This document shows positions 50,125 through 59,490 of a stretch of DNA of 64,000 nucleotides, piece after piece (the stretch's first letter is position 1; each line of letters opens with the position of its first letter). The stretch is taken from positions 62,001 to 126,000 of the forward strand of contig NZ_MSQB01000003.1 in NCBI RefSeq assembly GCF_002149965.1. The letters run 5' to 3'. The stretch comes from Novosphingobium panipatense (lineage in GTDB: Bacteria; Pseudomonadota; Alphaproteobacteria; Sphingomonadales; Sphingomonadaceae). Below the pieces are notes generated by a model. That model did no database searches. It saw nothing but the letters and a program-made list of their open reading frames with translations, and was not told the DNA's origin. Both the position numbers and the translations under genes were made by a program.

Positions 50125-50155
50125 TTCGCAGCTCTGGAGAGATCCTCCCTCTCTT

Positions 50156-50245
50156 CGTCATGCTGAACTTGTTTCAGCATCCATTTCGCGGAACAGGCCG
50201 AAGCGCAATCGGCAGAATGGATGCTGAAACAAGTTCAGCATGACG
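50156..50245. repeat. REP-like palindrome, family B variant
   Basis: CGTCATGCTGAACTTGTTTC at the left and GAAACAAGTTCAGCATGACG at the right form a perfect inverted repeat enclosing about 50 bases. It has the same ends and core as the family B units at 45775 and 61375 but with CAT in place of CCC/GGG. It lies after the sugar dehydrogenase gene. Confidence 0.78.
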
Positions 50246-50367
50246 TTGGGAATGGCCAACCGGCGGCTGCGATGTACCCGATTCATGGCGTTCACCAGCA
50301 GCCTTCAGTCGCGCGCATTTGCGAATTGAATCGACAAATGCGCGCGCCGATCCTATCGGCGCGCGCC

Positions 50368-50886
50368 ATGTCCGAAGCTGCCACTCTCATCCCGCTCGAC
50401 AATGTCGATCCCGTCCTCGTCGAGGCTCTCCTCGACAGCGCGTTCGAACCCGAGCGACACAAGCGCACCGCCTACAAGGTGCGCGATGGCGTGGACTGGC
50501 TGCCCGGTCTCAGCTTCGCCGCGCTGGACGCAGAGGAAATGCTGGTCGGCACGATCCAGTGCTGGCCGGTTGCACTGACCGATCCCGACGGCCGTGCCCA
50601 CCCGATGATCATGGTCGGCCCGGTCGCGGTCATGCCCGGCCATCAGGGTCAGGGCTATGGGCAGGCGCTGATGTCGGCGGCGATGTCCGGCATCGATTCG
50701 CGCGCACCGCTGCCGCAGGTCATGGTCGGCGATCCCGAGTATTACGGCCGGTTCTGGGGCTATACCAACCAGTGGACCCAGGGCTGGAACCTGCCCGGCC
50801 CCTTCGAGCGCCACCGCCTGCTCGTGCGCTGCGAGAACCCCGCCGTGCTCCCGCGCGAAGGCATGCTGGGGCCCTGGCTGCGCTGA
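50368..50886 (+). CDS. GNAT family N-acetyltransferase
   Basis: This 172-residue protein has the acetyl-CoA pyrophosphate-binding motif in GPVAVMPGHQGQGYGQALM and the preceding catalytic beta strand. It resembles YhbS-like GNAT enzymes. The substrate is unknown. The frame is open from 50221; ATG 50368 (MSEAATLIPLDN) is a natural start, but no strong ribosome site decides. Confidence 0.82.
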   Translation: MSEAATLIPLDNVDPVLVEALLDSAFEPERHKRTAYKVRDGVDWLPGLSFAALDAEEMLVGTIQCWPVALTDPDGRAHPMIMVGPVAVMPGHQGQGYGQALMSAAMSGIDSRAPLPQVMVGDPEYYGRFWGYTNQWTQGWNLPGPFERHRLLVRCENPAVLPREGMLGPWLR

Positions 50887-50965
50887 GAGGCGCTAAACTT
50901 TCGCTCCTTCGCTGACTTTGGCCCCGGCCCTTGGCGCGCGGCGCCCTATCTGGCATCGGGAAACC

Positions 50966-51514
50966 ATGCCCTACGAACCGCCGCCCGATCTGAACGCCCT
51001 CTCGCTTGCCGAGGTGGCCGAGCTTGTCGCCGCCCGGAAGCTGCCGCCCGTCGCCGCATGGTCGCCGAAAAACGCGGGTGACAGCGAGATGACGATCCGC
51101 GCGGACGGCCGCTGGTTCCATCAGGGCGGTGAGATCCGCCGCCCTGCCATGGTCCGCGCTTTCGCCGCGCTTCTCTTGCGCGATGTCGAAGGGCAGCACT
51201 GGCTGGTCACGCCGGTCGAGAAACTATCGATCGCGGTCGAGGATGCCGCCTTCCTCGCCGTGGACGTGCGGCAGGACGGCGACGCCCTCGTCTTTCGCCT
51301 CAATACCGACGAGTTCGTGATCGCCGGGCCGGACCACCCGATCCGCAGTACGGGCGATGCCGAAACGCCCGCGATCTATCTCGGCGTCCGTAACGGCACC
51401 GAGGCCCGCCTCAACCGCAGCACTTACGGCCAGCTCGTGGAGATCGCGCTTGCGGGCGGCGAGGATCTCACGGTGTCCAGCCAGGGCGCGCGCTTCGGGC
51501 TGATCCCTGCATGA
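50966..51514 (+). CDS. DUF1285 domain-containing protein
   Basis: This 182-residue soluble protein matches DUF1285 (DGRWFHQGGEIRRPAMVRAF, LVTPVEKLSIAVEDAAFLA). The family is widespread in proteobacteria and of unknown function. Its stop overlaps the next gene's ATG (ATGA), and it heads a unit with the CoA pyrophosphatase and cca. ATG 50966 follows GGGAAA. Confidence 0.85.
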   Translation: MPYEPPPDLNALSLAEVAELVAARKLPPVAAWSPKNAGDSEMTIRADGRWFHQGGEIRRPAMVRAFAALLLRDVEGQHWLVTPVEKLSIAVEDAAFLAVDVRQDGDALVFRLNTDEFVIAGPDHPIRSTGDAETPAIYLGVRNGTEARLNRSTYGQLVEIALAGGEDLTVSSQGARFGLIPA

Positions 51515-52104
51515 GCACGCTGTTCGAAGACGTCTCCCGCCGTTTCGCGGCCGGGCATGAAACCGTTCCCGACGAACTCTGGATCGATCCGCGCATTCAC
51601 CGGATCGAGAGCTTCAAGCCCGCCGCCGTGCTCATCACCCTGACTGAGCGTCCGCGCCCCGGCATGCTCCTGCTGCACCGCCCCTCCACGATGCGCGCCC
51701 ACCCCGGCCAGATCGCCTTTCCCGGCGGCCGCCTCGATCCCGGCGAAACCGCCGTGGAGGGCGCCTTGCGAGAGGCAGAGGAAGAACTCGGCATCCATCC
51801 GCGCGACGTGCAGGTGATCGGCACCAGCGACCTCTATCGCACCGGCAGCGGCTATGAGATAACCCCGGTGATCGGCGTGATCCCGCCCGACCTGCCGATC
51901 GTGCCAAACCCCGCCGAAGTGGCTCAGTGGTTCGAGGCCCCGGCCGAATTCGTGCTCGACCCCGCCAATCAGAAGACCAAATGGCTGGAATGGGAAGGCG
52001 ATCGCCATGCCTTCGTCGAGATCAACTGGTACGATCACCGCATCTGGGGCGTCACCGGCGCCATCCTTCACAATCTTGCCCGCAGGCTGAACTGGAATGA
52101 CTGA
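51511..52104 (+). CDS. CoA pyrophosphatase (Nudix hydrolase)
   Basis: This 197-residue Nudix protein has the box GGRLDPGETAVEGALREAEE (about 72-91) followed by ELG. The upstream LLLHRPSTMRAHPGQIAFPGG is the signature of the CoA-specific NudL group, which cleaves CoA to phosphopantetheine and 3',5'-ADP. It overlaps DUF1285 by 4 bases and cca by 8. Confidence 0.9.
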   Translation: MSTLFEDVSRRFAAGHETVPDELWIDPRIHRIESFKPAAVLITLTERPRPGMLLLHRPSTMRAHPGQIAFPGGRLDPGETAVEGALREAEEELGIHPRDVQVIGTSDLYRTGSGYEITPVIGVIPPDLPIVPNPAEVAQWFEAPAEFVLDPANQKTKWLEWEGDRHAFVEINWYDHRIWGVTGAILHNLARRLNWND

Positions 52105-53269
52105 AAAACTCACCGCCGACTGGATGGCGCGCGAAGACCTTGCCGCGCTCGTGGCCGCGCTGGGGCACGAGAACGCGCGCTATGTCGGCGGCGCGGTGCG
52201 CGATACGCTGCTCGGCCAGCCGGTGAAGGACATCGACATGGCCACCGTGCTGCTGCCCGAAGCGGTCATGCAGCGGCTCTGGGACGCGCAGATCCGTCAT
52301 GTTCCCACGGGGATCGAGCATGGCACCGTCACCGCCGTGCTGCCGGGCGGTCCGGTGGAGATCACCACCCTGCGCCATGACGTTTCCACCGACGGCCGCC
52401 GCGCCACCGTGGCCTTCGCCGCCGACTGGCGCGAGGATGCCGCGCGGCGCGACTTCACGATCAACGCGCTCTACGCCGATCCCGTCACCGGCGAGATCTT
52501 CGACTGGTTCGGCGGCCTCGCCGACCTTGCCGCACGCCATGTGCGCTTCATTGGCGAGGCAGAGCAGCGCATCCGCGAGGACCACTTGCGCATCCTGCGC
52601 TACTTCCGATTCCAGGCCCGTTTCGGCACGGTTCCGGCCGATGCGGAGGCGGAAAGCGCCTGCGCGCAGCTCGCCCCCACGCTCAAGGGCCTCTCGCGCG
52701 AGCGGGTCGGGATGGAGATGATGAACCTGCTCGGCCTGCCCGACCCGGCGCCGACCGTGGCCCGCATGGCCGAACTGGGCGTGCTGGCGGTAATCCTGCC
52801 CGAGGCCCGCCCCGAGGCGCTCGCGGCGCTTGTCGCGGCGGAGCAGGCGCAGGCGGCGGCGCCCGATGCCATCCGCCGTCTCGCCGCGCTGCTGCCCGCG
52901 CAAGTGCCGCTAGCTGAACAGGTCGCCTCGCGCTTCCGCCTTTCGGGCGCGCAGAAGAAGCGCCTTGCCGCCGCTGCCGCCCGCAGCGACGAAGCCACCC
53001 CGCCCCGCGCCCTCGCCTATCGCATCGGCATCGAAAGCGCGCTGGACCGGGTGCTGATCGCAGGCGGCGATGCCACCCCTCTCGTCGGCTGGCAGGTTCC
53101 CGTATTTCCGCTCAAGGGCGGACAGATCGTGGCGCGCGGGGTCGGCGCCGGTCCCGAAGTGGCCCGCGTGCTGCGCCGCGTGGAGGACTGCTGGATTGCC
53201 GAAGGCTTCCCCGACGAAGCGCGCGTGTCCGCACTGCTCGATGCCGAACTTGCGGGACAGACGCCGTGA
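52097..53269 (+). CDS. cca: CCA tRNA nucleotidyltransferase
   Basis: This 390-residue class II nucleotidyltransferase has the head-domain motif YVGGAVRDTLLG and the metal-binding DIDMA (Asp46, Asp48), followed by RRDFTINALY and EDHLRILRYFRFQARF. It adds or repairs the 3' CCA of tRNA; a poly(A) polymerase role cannot be excluded by sequence. It overlaps both neighbours. Confidence 0.92.
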   Translation: MTEKLTADWMAREDLAALVAALGHENARYVGGAVRDTLLGQPVKDIDMATVLLPEAVMQRLWDAQIRHVPTGIEHGTVTAVLPGGPVEITTLRHDVSTDGRRATVAFAADWREDAARRDFTINALYADPVTGEIFDWFGGLADLAARHVRFIGEAEQRIREDHLRILRYFRFQARFGTVPADAEAESACAQLAPTLKGLSRERVGMEMMNLLGLPDPAPTVARMAELGVLAVILPEARPEALAALVAAEQAQAAAPDAIRRLAALLPAQVPLAEQVASRFRLSGAQKKRLAAAAARSDEATPPRALAYRIGIESALDRVLIAGGDATPLVGWQVPVFPLKGGQIVARGVGAGPEVARVLRRVEDCWIAEGFPDEARVSALLDAELAGQTP

Positions 53270-53913
53270 ACCTGGGCGAACTGGGCGACCTTCTGTACGA
53301 AAAGCCGCTGCTGGCCCTCACTATCCTGGCGATCCTGATCTCGGTGGCGGCGGGGATGATGGCCCAGCACCGCCCGCGCCTGGGCCGAACCCTGCGGAAC
53401 ATTTCGCACCTCGGCGTCGTTGCCGCGCTGCTGCTGACGGTCACGCAGATCGCGCTCCACAACACGCGTTCGGAAGCGGCCCTTTGGCTGGATGAAACGC
53501 GCCAGCTCACCGTGAACGGCAGCGAGACCGTGGTGCCGCTGAGGGCCAACGGCCACTACTGGGCCAGGGCCATGCTGAACGGCGAGCCGGTCGATTTCCT
53601 CATCGACACCGGTGCATCCTATACCGCCATCTCGAAATCGGTCGCCTCGCGCGTCGGGATCCGAAAGGATCCGGCCGACCGGGGCGTCTCGCTGGTGACG
53701 GGCAACGGCGCGATCGTGGCCCGGCTGGCCATTGCCGATTCCCTGACTTTCGGTTCGATCGAAGCACACGAACTGCCTGTCGTCGTCATGCCCGACAATA
53801 CGACGCGAACCGAGACCAACGTGATCGGCATGAACCTGCTCTCGCAGCTGGCAAGCTGGCGCGTCGAGGATGGCCAGTTGATCCTCGTACCCCGCTCCAC
53901 CCCGCGATCGTGA
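53266..53913 (+). CDS. Retropepsin-like aspartic protease, membrane-anchored (copy 1)
   Basis: This 215-residue protein has two N-terminal hydrophobic segments (about 15-32 and 49-63) and a single-lobe aspartic protease domain with the active site FLIDTGAS (Asp114) and the later NVIGMNLLSQL. It belongs to the bacterial TIGR02281/clan AA group of periplasmic-facing retropepsins, which would act as dimers. The GTG start overlaps the cca stop (GTGA). Confidence 0.85.
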   Translation: MNLGELGDLLYEKPLLALTILAILISVAAGMMAQHRPRLGRTLRNISHLGVVAALLLTVTQIALHNTRSEAALWLDETRQLTVNGSETVVPLRANGHYWARAMLNGEPVDFLIDTGASYTAISKSVASRVGIRKDPADRGVSLVTGNGAIVARLAIADSLTFGSIEAHELPVVVMPDNTTRTETNVIGMNLLSQLASWRVEDGQLILVPRSTPRS

Positions 53914-53956
53914 TCCGGTCAGCTTCCCGACAGGATGTTCCTGTTATGACCCGGTG

Positions 53957-54613
53957 ATGGACTTTCCCGAACTCCTGTCCTTTCTCGCCGGCCAACCGCT
54001 GCTGGCGCTCGCGCTGGCGGCGATCTTCGTCTCCGTGCTGGGCGGATTGCTGCGCGGCCCCCTGCCGCTGCTCGGCGGCTTCATCCGCGGGCTGGGCAAT
54101 CTCGGCCTCGTCGCCGCCCTGTTGCTGACGGTGGCGCAGGCGACGCGGCTTACCAGCGGCACGGACTTCGCCTTCCCCGGTCTCGAACTCCCCGAACTCG
54201 GCCTGTCGCGCCAGAGCGTGAGCGGCGGCGAGACGCGCGTGCCGATGAAGCCGGACGGCCACTTCTGGGTCCGCGCCACGATCAACGGCGTCGAAGGCGA
54301 CTTCCTCGTCGATACCGGCGCGACGCTGACCGCGATCTCGCCCCGCCTCGCCAACAATGCCGAAGTCCGCGCGCAGCCGCTGCGGCAGAACATCGCCATG
54401 CGCACGGCCAACGGCACGGTCGCGGCGCAGCTCGGCACCGTGGACGAACTGCGCTTCGGCAGCGTCGTCGCGCGTCAGCTCGACGTCGTGGTGGCGCCGG
54501 GGCTGGAAGACCAGAACGTCATCGGCATGAACCTGCTGTCGAGGTTGGCAAGCTGGCGGGTCGAGGGACGGACGCTGATCCTCGTGCCGCATCACCCGCA
54601 ACCGGCGACGTGA
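53957..54613 (+). CDS. Retropepsin-like aspartic protease, membrane-anchored (copy 2)
   Basis: This 218-residue paralog of the preceding gene has the same layout: two N-terminal hydrophobic segments, then FLVDTGAT (Asp119) and NVIGMNLLSRL. The gene lies 43 bases after copy 1 with a GTG just before the ATG at 53957, either of which could start it. The active-site Ser/Thr difference (DTGAS versus DTGAT) is within the family range. Confidence 0.85.
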   Translation: MDFPELLSFLAGQPLLALALAAIFVSVLGGLLRGPLPLLGGFIRGLGNLGLVAALLLTVAQATRLTSGTDFAFPGLELPELGLSRQSVSGGETRVPMKPDGHFWVRATINGVEGDFLVDTGATLTAISPRLANNAEVRAQPLRQNIAMRTANGTVAAQLGTVDELRFGSVVARQLDVVVAPGLEDQNVIGMNLLSRLASWRVEGRTLILVPHHPQPAT

Positions 54614-54626
54614 CAACCTAGACATA

Positions 54627-54747
54627 CGTCATCCCGGACTTGATCCGGGACCGCTGGCAATCCTTTAGGCGCGGCCTTGCCGAACAGCGCCTCGCCGAGA
54701 GTTGGGCAAGGCAAGGCCAGCGGTCCCGGATCAAGTCCGGGACGACA
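54627..54747. repeat. REP-like paired palindrome, family A (copy 2)
   Basis: The left arm from CGTCATCCCGGACTTGATCC and the right arm ending AGTCCGGGACGAC match as inverted repeats over about 32 bases with two mismatches. Length is 121 bases, equal to the copy at 14589, and the middle is similar. It lies between the convergent protease and parC genes. Confidence 0.82.
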
Positions 54748-54761
54748 GGTAACGCGAAGCG

Positions 54762-57056
54762 TTACCCTTGAAACTTGTTGTCCCTAGGAAAGCCAACCGG
54801 CGGCAGGCGGCCCGCCGCGCCGCGCGCGACTTTCCACATGACCATGTCCTTCTCGTTCCGCGTGCGGCCACTATCGCCGCCCATGGTCCAGGAGAGGCCG
54901 TCCTCCAGCTTGAGCGTCGTGATATCGGACATGCCGCCATCGCGGTAGCGCTGGAGCGTGACGCCCTGCCCCTTGACCATGACCGGCAGTTCCTCGAGAC
55001 TGAAGATCACCAGCTTGCGATTGTCCCCGACCACGGCAACGTGATCGTGCTCCGCCGGGATTTCGTGGACCACGGCAAGCTGCACGCCCGGCTTGGTGGA
55101 CATGACCGCGCGGCCCTTGCGCGTTTCGGCCAGCAGCTCATCCGCCTCGGCCGCGAAGCCGCGTCCCGCATTGGAGGCCAGCAGCAGCTGCGCCTTGGGC
55201 TTGTAGGGCAGCGCGGCGACGATATGCGCCTCGGCATCGATATCGACCATGGTGCGGATCGGCTCGCCGAAACCACGCGCGCCCGGCAGCTTGTCGGCAC
55301 CGAGCGTATAGAAGCGCCCGTTGTCTACCGCGATCAGGATCTTGTCGGTGGTCTGGGCATGGAACGCGAAGGCCGGGCCGTCGCCTTCCTTGAACTTGAA
55401 ATCACCGTCCAGCGCAACATGCCCCTTGGCCGCACGGATCCAGCCGCGCTGCGAGAGGATCACCGTCACCGGCTCCTTCTCGATCATCGCGTCCATCGAG
55501 AACTCGACCGTCGGCGTCGCCTGCGCGATCGTGGTGCGGCGGCGGCCGATTTCGGTATCCTCGGCATAGTCCTTGCGCAGATTGGTGAGATCGCGCTTCA
55601 GGCGGGTCCGCTGGCGGGCCGGGCTTTCGAGCAGCTTGTTGAGGTCGTCCTGCTCCTTCAGCAGGTCCTCGTGCTCTTTGCGAAGCTCCATTTCCTCAAG
55701 CTTGCGCAAGCTGCGCAGGCGCATGTTGAGGATGGCTTCGGCCTGACGGTCGGTCAGTTCGAACTCGGCCATCATCACCGGCTTGGGCTCGTCCTCGGTA
55801 CGGATGATCTCGATGATCCGGTCGAGGTTGAGATAGGCGATGATGTAACCGGCAACCAGTTCCAGCCGCGCGGCGATCTTGTCCAGCCGGTGCCGGGTGC
55901 GGCGCAGCAGGATGTCGATCTGGCTGTAGACCCATTCCGACAACAGCAGCCGCAGCCCCAGCACCCCCGGCGTGCGATGCGAATCCAGCACGTTGAGGTT
56001 GAGCGAGAAGCGGCTTTCCAGGTCGGTCAGCTTGTAGAGGCTCTCCTTGAGCATCTCGGGATCGACATTGCGGCTCTTGGGCACGAAGACGATGCGGATC
56101 TGCTCGTCGCTCTCGTCGCGGATGTCTTCGAGGATCGGCAGCTTGCGGTCGGCGATCAGCTGCGCCACCTGCTCGATCAGCTTGCCCTTGGCCAGCATGT
56201 AGGGAATTTCGGAAATGACGAGCTGCCACTGGCCGCTGCCGAGTTTCTCTACCCCGGTCTCTTCCCAGTTGCCCGCCCCGTCCTTGCCGGTCGAAAAGCG
56301 CCCACGCACGCGGAAGGCGCCCTTGCCGGTCGCATAGGCGTGGCTGATGGCCTCGGGACTGTCGACTACCAGGCCGCCGGTCGCGAAGTCGGGGCCATGG
56401 AACACCTGCATGAGCTGGTCATGCTCGGCATGGGGGTTGTCGATCAGCATCATCGTCGCGTCGATGATCTCGGCGACGTTGTGGCTGGGGATCGAGGTGG
56501 CCATGCCCACGGCGATGCCGGTGGAACCGTTCGCCAGCAGGTTCGGGAAGATGCCGGGGAATATTTCCGGCTCGCTCTCTTCACCGTTGTAGGTGGGAAC
56601 GAAATCGACGGTGCCCTCGTCCAGCCCCGCCATGAGGTGGATCGCGGTGCGCGTCAGGCGCGCTTCGGTGTAGCGATAGGCCGCCGCGTTATCGCCGTCG
56701 ATATTGCCGAAATTGCCCTGCCCCTGCACCAGCGGATAGCGCAGCGAGAAATCCTGCGCGAGGCGGACCATGGCATCGTAGACCGAGGCATCGCCATGCG
56801 GGTGATACTTGCCGATCACGTCGCCGACAACGCGGGCCGATTTCTTGTAGGCGCTGGCGGGATCGAGCTTCAGCTGCCGCATCGCCCAGAGCAGGCGGCG
56901 GTGGACCGGCTTCATCCCGTCCCGCAAGTCCGGCAGCGAGCGCGCCGTGATCGTGGACAGGGCATAGACCAGATAGCGCTCCGACAGCGCGGCATCGAAA
57001 GGCGCATCGACGATGGCGTCGAAAGGATCGGAGTCTTCGTCAGTCGTGGTCACCAT
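54762..57056 (-). CDS. parC: DNA topoisomerase IV subunit A
   Basis: This 764-residue type IIA topoisomerase subunit has the winged-helix domain with the catalytic tyrosine in AAAYRYTEARL (Tyr129), the GrlA-like QGQGNFGNIDGDNAAAYRY, and a C-terminal propeller. It decatenates daughter chromosomes with ParE. The QGQGNFGNIDG form and short length fit ParC rather than GyrA. The ATG at 57056 is preferred to a frame extension to 57080. The quinolone-resistance region HPHGDASVYDAM is present. Confidence 0.92.
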   Translation of the reverse strand: MVTTTDEDSDPFDAIVDAPFDAALSERYLVYALSTITARSLPDLRDGMKPVHRRLLWAMRQLKLDPASAYKKSARVVGDVIGKYHPHGDASVYDAMVRLAQDFSLRYPLVQGQGNFGNIDGDNAAAYRYTEARLTRTAIHLMAGLDEGTVDFVPTYNGEESEPEIFPGIFPNLLANGSTGIAVGMATSIPSHNVAEIIDATMMLIDNPHAEHDQLMQVFHGPDFATGGLVVDSPEAISHAYATGKGAFRVRGRFSTGKDGAGNWEETGVEKLGSGQWQLVISEIPYMLAKGKLIEQVAQLIADRKLPILEDIRDESDEQIRIVFVPKSRNVDPEMLKESLYKLTDLESRFSLNLNVLDSHRTPGVLGLRLLLSEWVYSQIDILLRRTRHRLDKIAARLELVAGYIIAYLNLDRIIEIIRTEDEPKPVMMAEFELTDRQAEAILNMRLRSLRKLEEMELRKEHEDLLKEQDDLNKLLESPARQRTRLKRDLTNLRKDYAEDTEIGRRRTTIAQATPTVEFSMDAMIEKEPVTVILSQRGWIRAAKGHVALDGDFKFKEGDGPAFAFHAQTTDKILIAVDNGRFYTLGADKLPGARGFGEPIRTMVDIDAEAHIVAALPYKPKAQLLLASNAGRGFAAEADELLAETRKGRAVMSTKPGVQLAVVHEIPAEHDHVAVVGDNRKLVIFSLEELPVMVKGQGVTLQRYRDGGMSDITTLKLEDGLSWTMGGDSGRTRNEKDMVMWKVARGAAGRLPPVGFPRDNKFQG

Positions 57057-57172
57057 GGCCGGGACCCTAGCAGCGCGCATCGCTGTGCCAAAGCCGCTTT
57101 TCAGCGTTTTCCATAGCTTGCCGCTCGGATAGCGTCGGCGTTCGAATCACTTTGCCATCCAAGGGGGAAACG

Positions 57173-58030
57173 ATGCGCAAGACATTCATGGCGATGACTT
57201 TTCTGATGCTCGCCGGTTGCGGGAGCGAACCACCATCCCAGCTTCGGAAAGTCACTGAAGACGCGAAGGAAGAAGCACCTGGCGCCGGAAAGGACGACAA
57301 GGACAACCCGATCGCCGTGAGCGCGCCCAACGCGCCGAAGATCGCCTATGTCTACGAATACGGATATCGTCTGGCCGCCGCCTCCATTCCCGAGGTGCAG
57401 CGCAAGCAGGCCGATCTCTGCGAGAAGCAGGGCCCGCAAGTCTGCCAGATTCTCGACATGAAACAGAGCGGCAGCGAAGGCGACTATGCCTCGGGCTCGC
57501 TCTCGCTGGCCGTCGCGGCACCGCGCGCCCGCGCCTTCGGTAGCGAACTGGGCCGGATCGCGGGCTCTGCAAACGGCGAAGAAGTCTCCAGTTCGATCGC
57601 CGGGGAGGATCTCTCGAAGCAGATCGTCGATACCGAGGCCCGCCTGCGCGCCCGCAGCGTGCTGCGCGACCGGCTCATGGAAGTGCTCGCCAGCCGCAAG
57701 GGCACCGTTGCCGAACTGGTCGAGGCCGAACGCGGCGTCGCGCAAGTGAACCAGGAGATAGACGAGGCGAAAAGCTGGCTCGCGGAAATGCAGGGCCGCG
57801 TCGACTACAGCCGGATCGAACTCACCTACGAAGCCGGAACGCCGTCGAGCGGCGGCTTCATCGGACCTATCCGAAGCGCGCTGGGCAATGTCGGAAGCGT
57901 GCTGGGCTACATCATCGGCTTCCTGATTCTGGCGGCCACGGCGCTTGTCCCGCTCGTCCTCGTCGGAATCGGCATCCACCAGGCGATGAAATTCTATCGC
58001 CGCCGCAAGGAGCCGCCTCGGGAGGCCTGA
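57173..58030 (+). CDS. DUF4349 domain-containing lipoprotein
   Basis: This 285-residue protein has a lipobox (FLMLAGC, about Cys16), a central coiled-coil-like region with DTEARLRARSVLRDRLMEVL, and a C-terminal hydrophobic segment (about 244-272) with a basic tail. This is the DUF4349 layout, a family of unknown function. The ATG at 57173 follows AAGGGGGAAACG. It is divergent from parC. Confidence 0.82.
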   Translation: MRKTFMAMTFLMLAGCGSEPPSQLRKVTEDAKEEAPGAGKDDKDNPIAVSAPNAPKIAYVYEYGYRLAAASIPEVQRKQADLCEKQGPQVCQILDMKQSGSEGDYASGSLSLAVAAPRARAFGSELGRIAGSANGEEVSSSIAGEDLSKQIVDTEARLRARSVLRDRLMEVLASRKGTVAELVEAERGVAQVNQEIDEAKSWLAEMQGRVDYSRIELTYEAGTPSSGGFIGPIRSALGNVGSVLGYIIGFLILAATALVPLVLVGIGIHQAMKFYRRRKEPPREA

Positions 58031-58045
58031 GGCTCACCTTTCACC

Positions 58046-58070
58046 CGTCGCCCCGGACCTGATCCGGGAC
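58046..58070. repeat. Half-unit of a family A palindrome
   Basis: CGTCGCCCCGGACCTGATCCGGGAC is one arm of a family A element with the inner CCGG dyad (ccggacctgatccgg). No second arm is seen. It lies between the convergent DUF4349 and ferredoxin genes. Confidence 0.5.
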
Positions 58071-58076
58071 ACGGGC

Positions 58077-58409
58077 TCAACCGATCTGCATGTCCCGCGA
58101 GACGCCGGGTATCTTGACTTCCAGCCCGTCCAGATCGTCGGTCAGTTCGATCTGGCACGAAAGGCGGCTCGTCCGCGCTACCCCGGCGGCCAGGTCGAGC
58201 ATGTCTTCCTCGTCCATCGAGGCGGGTTCCAGCCTGTCGAACCAGTCGGGCGAGACGATCACATGGCAGGTGGAACAGGCCATCTGCCCTTCGCAGGTGC
58301 CCTCCAGCGGCATCCCGGCGCCTTGCGCCACGCGCAGAAGTACGTCCCCCGTCTCGGCCTCTGCCAGGACGAGTTTTCCTTCCGCGGTCAAAAACCTCAC
58401 GTTCAGCAA
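58077..58409 (-). CDS. fdx: 2Fe-2S ferredoxin
   Basis: This 110-residue adrenodoxin-type ferredoxin has the four cluster cysteines: C39, C45 and C48 in GTCEGQMACSTCH, and C85 in RLSCQIEL. Such ferredoxins supply electrons to Fe-S assembly or P450s. The start is TTG at 58409, with GGGAG six bases upstream; a GTG at 58400 is possible. It lies next to a cysteine desulfurase gene, which suggests Fe-S cluster assembly. Confidence 0.93.
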   Translation of the reverse strand: MLNVRFLTAEGKLVLAEAETGDVLLRVAQGAGMPLEGTCEGQMACSTCHVIVSPDWFDRLEPASMDEEDMLDLAAGVARTSRLSCQIELTDDLDGLEVKIPGVSRDMQIG

Positions 58410-58410
58410 C

Positions 58411-59490
58411 TCAGACTCCCTGCGCCGCCGCTGCGGCTTCTATTCGTTCGCAGGCATCCTTCAGCTCCCGAAGGTCACTATATCGCCCGAATCCCAGACG
58501 GATAGAGGCTTTGGCGTCGTAATCCGAAAGTCCGATCGCCTTGAGGACGTGACTGGGCCGCCCCGAACCGCTGGCACAAGCGGAACCTGCGGAAAAGGCC
58601 AGATTCCTGAGATCCGACATGAGCCGCGCCACATCCAATCCCGGCAGGCGCAAGTTCAGGTTCCCTTGCCAGCGATGCTCGGCCGAACCGTTGAGAGTCC
58701 AGCGGCGGAGCACGTCCCGCGCCGCATACCACAGCGTTTCGACAAGGGCCGCGTCCTGCTCCATGCGCGAAGCTGCCAAGGCGGTCGCCGCTCCGAACCC
58801 GGCGCAGAGCGCGGGACTGAGCGTGCCCGAACGCAGCCCCTGTTCCTGCCCTCCGCCATGGATCATCGGCGCCAGCTCCAGCCCGTCCCGCACCCAGAGC
58901 GCGCCGATCCCCTTGGGACCGTAGAGCTTGTGGGCGGAAACGGCGATCAGGTCCGCACCGGCAGGAGGCAAAAGCTTGCCCGCCCCCTGAACGGCATCGC
59001 AAAGAAACAGCGCGCCTGCCTGATGGGCATTCCGCGCAAGAGCCTCGACCGGCTGCACCGTGCCGATCTCGTTATTGACCTGCATGACCGCGACGAGGCC
59101 GGTCCCTGCCGCGATCGGCACCGCAGGATCGACCAGCCCTTCGCCGTCCACCGGCAGAATGGAGAGAGCCGGATCGATCGCCCGCGTCGCATCCAGCACG
59201 GCGGCATGCTCGATGGCGGAAACCGCAAGGCGCTTCCTGCCACTACCCGCCAGCGCGAGGTTGATCGCCTCGGTTGCGCCGGAAGTGAAGATCACCCGCC
59301 CCCCCGGCGGCAGGAGCGCGGCAACCTGATCGCGCGCGACTTCGACGATGGCGGCGGCAGCGCGGCCGGGCCGATGCGGGCTATGCGGATTGGCGAAGCC
59401 CATGCTCTCCGGTCCGCCGAGCCAGGGCAACATGGCCTCGCGCGCTTCGGGCGCAAGCGGGGTCGTCGCCTGATAGTCGAGATAGATCAT
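58411..59490 (-). CDS. Cysteine desulfurase family protein (copy A)
   Basis: This 359-residue PLP enzyme has IYLDYQATTPLAP, His95 in AIEHAAV, the PLP lysine Lys188 in SAHKLYGPKG and the persulfide cysteine Cys305 in SAGSACASGSGRPSHVL. This is the IscS/NifS group I pattern. It takes sulfur from cysteine for Fe-S or thio-cofactor synthesis. Its ATG overlaps the stop of the second desulfurase. Compared with IscS (~400 residues) it is short. Confidence 0.92.
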   Translation of the reverse strand: MIYLDYQATTPLAPEAREAMLPWLGGPESMGFANPHSPHRPGRAAAAIVEVARDQVAALLPPGGRVIFTSGATEAINLALAGSGRKRLAVSAIEHAAVLDATRAIDPALSILPVDGEGLVDPAVPIAAGTGLVAVMQVNNEIGTVQPVEALARNAHQAGALFLCDAVQGAGKLLPPAGADLIAVSAHKLYGPKGIGALWVRDGLELAPMIHGGGQEQGLRSGTLSPALCAGFGAATALAASRMEQDAALVETLWYAARDVLRRWTLNGSAEHRWQGNLNLRLPGLDVARLMSDLRNLAFSAGSACASGSGRPSHVLKAIGLSDYDAKASIRLGFGRYSDLRELKDACERIEAAAAAQGV

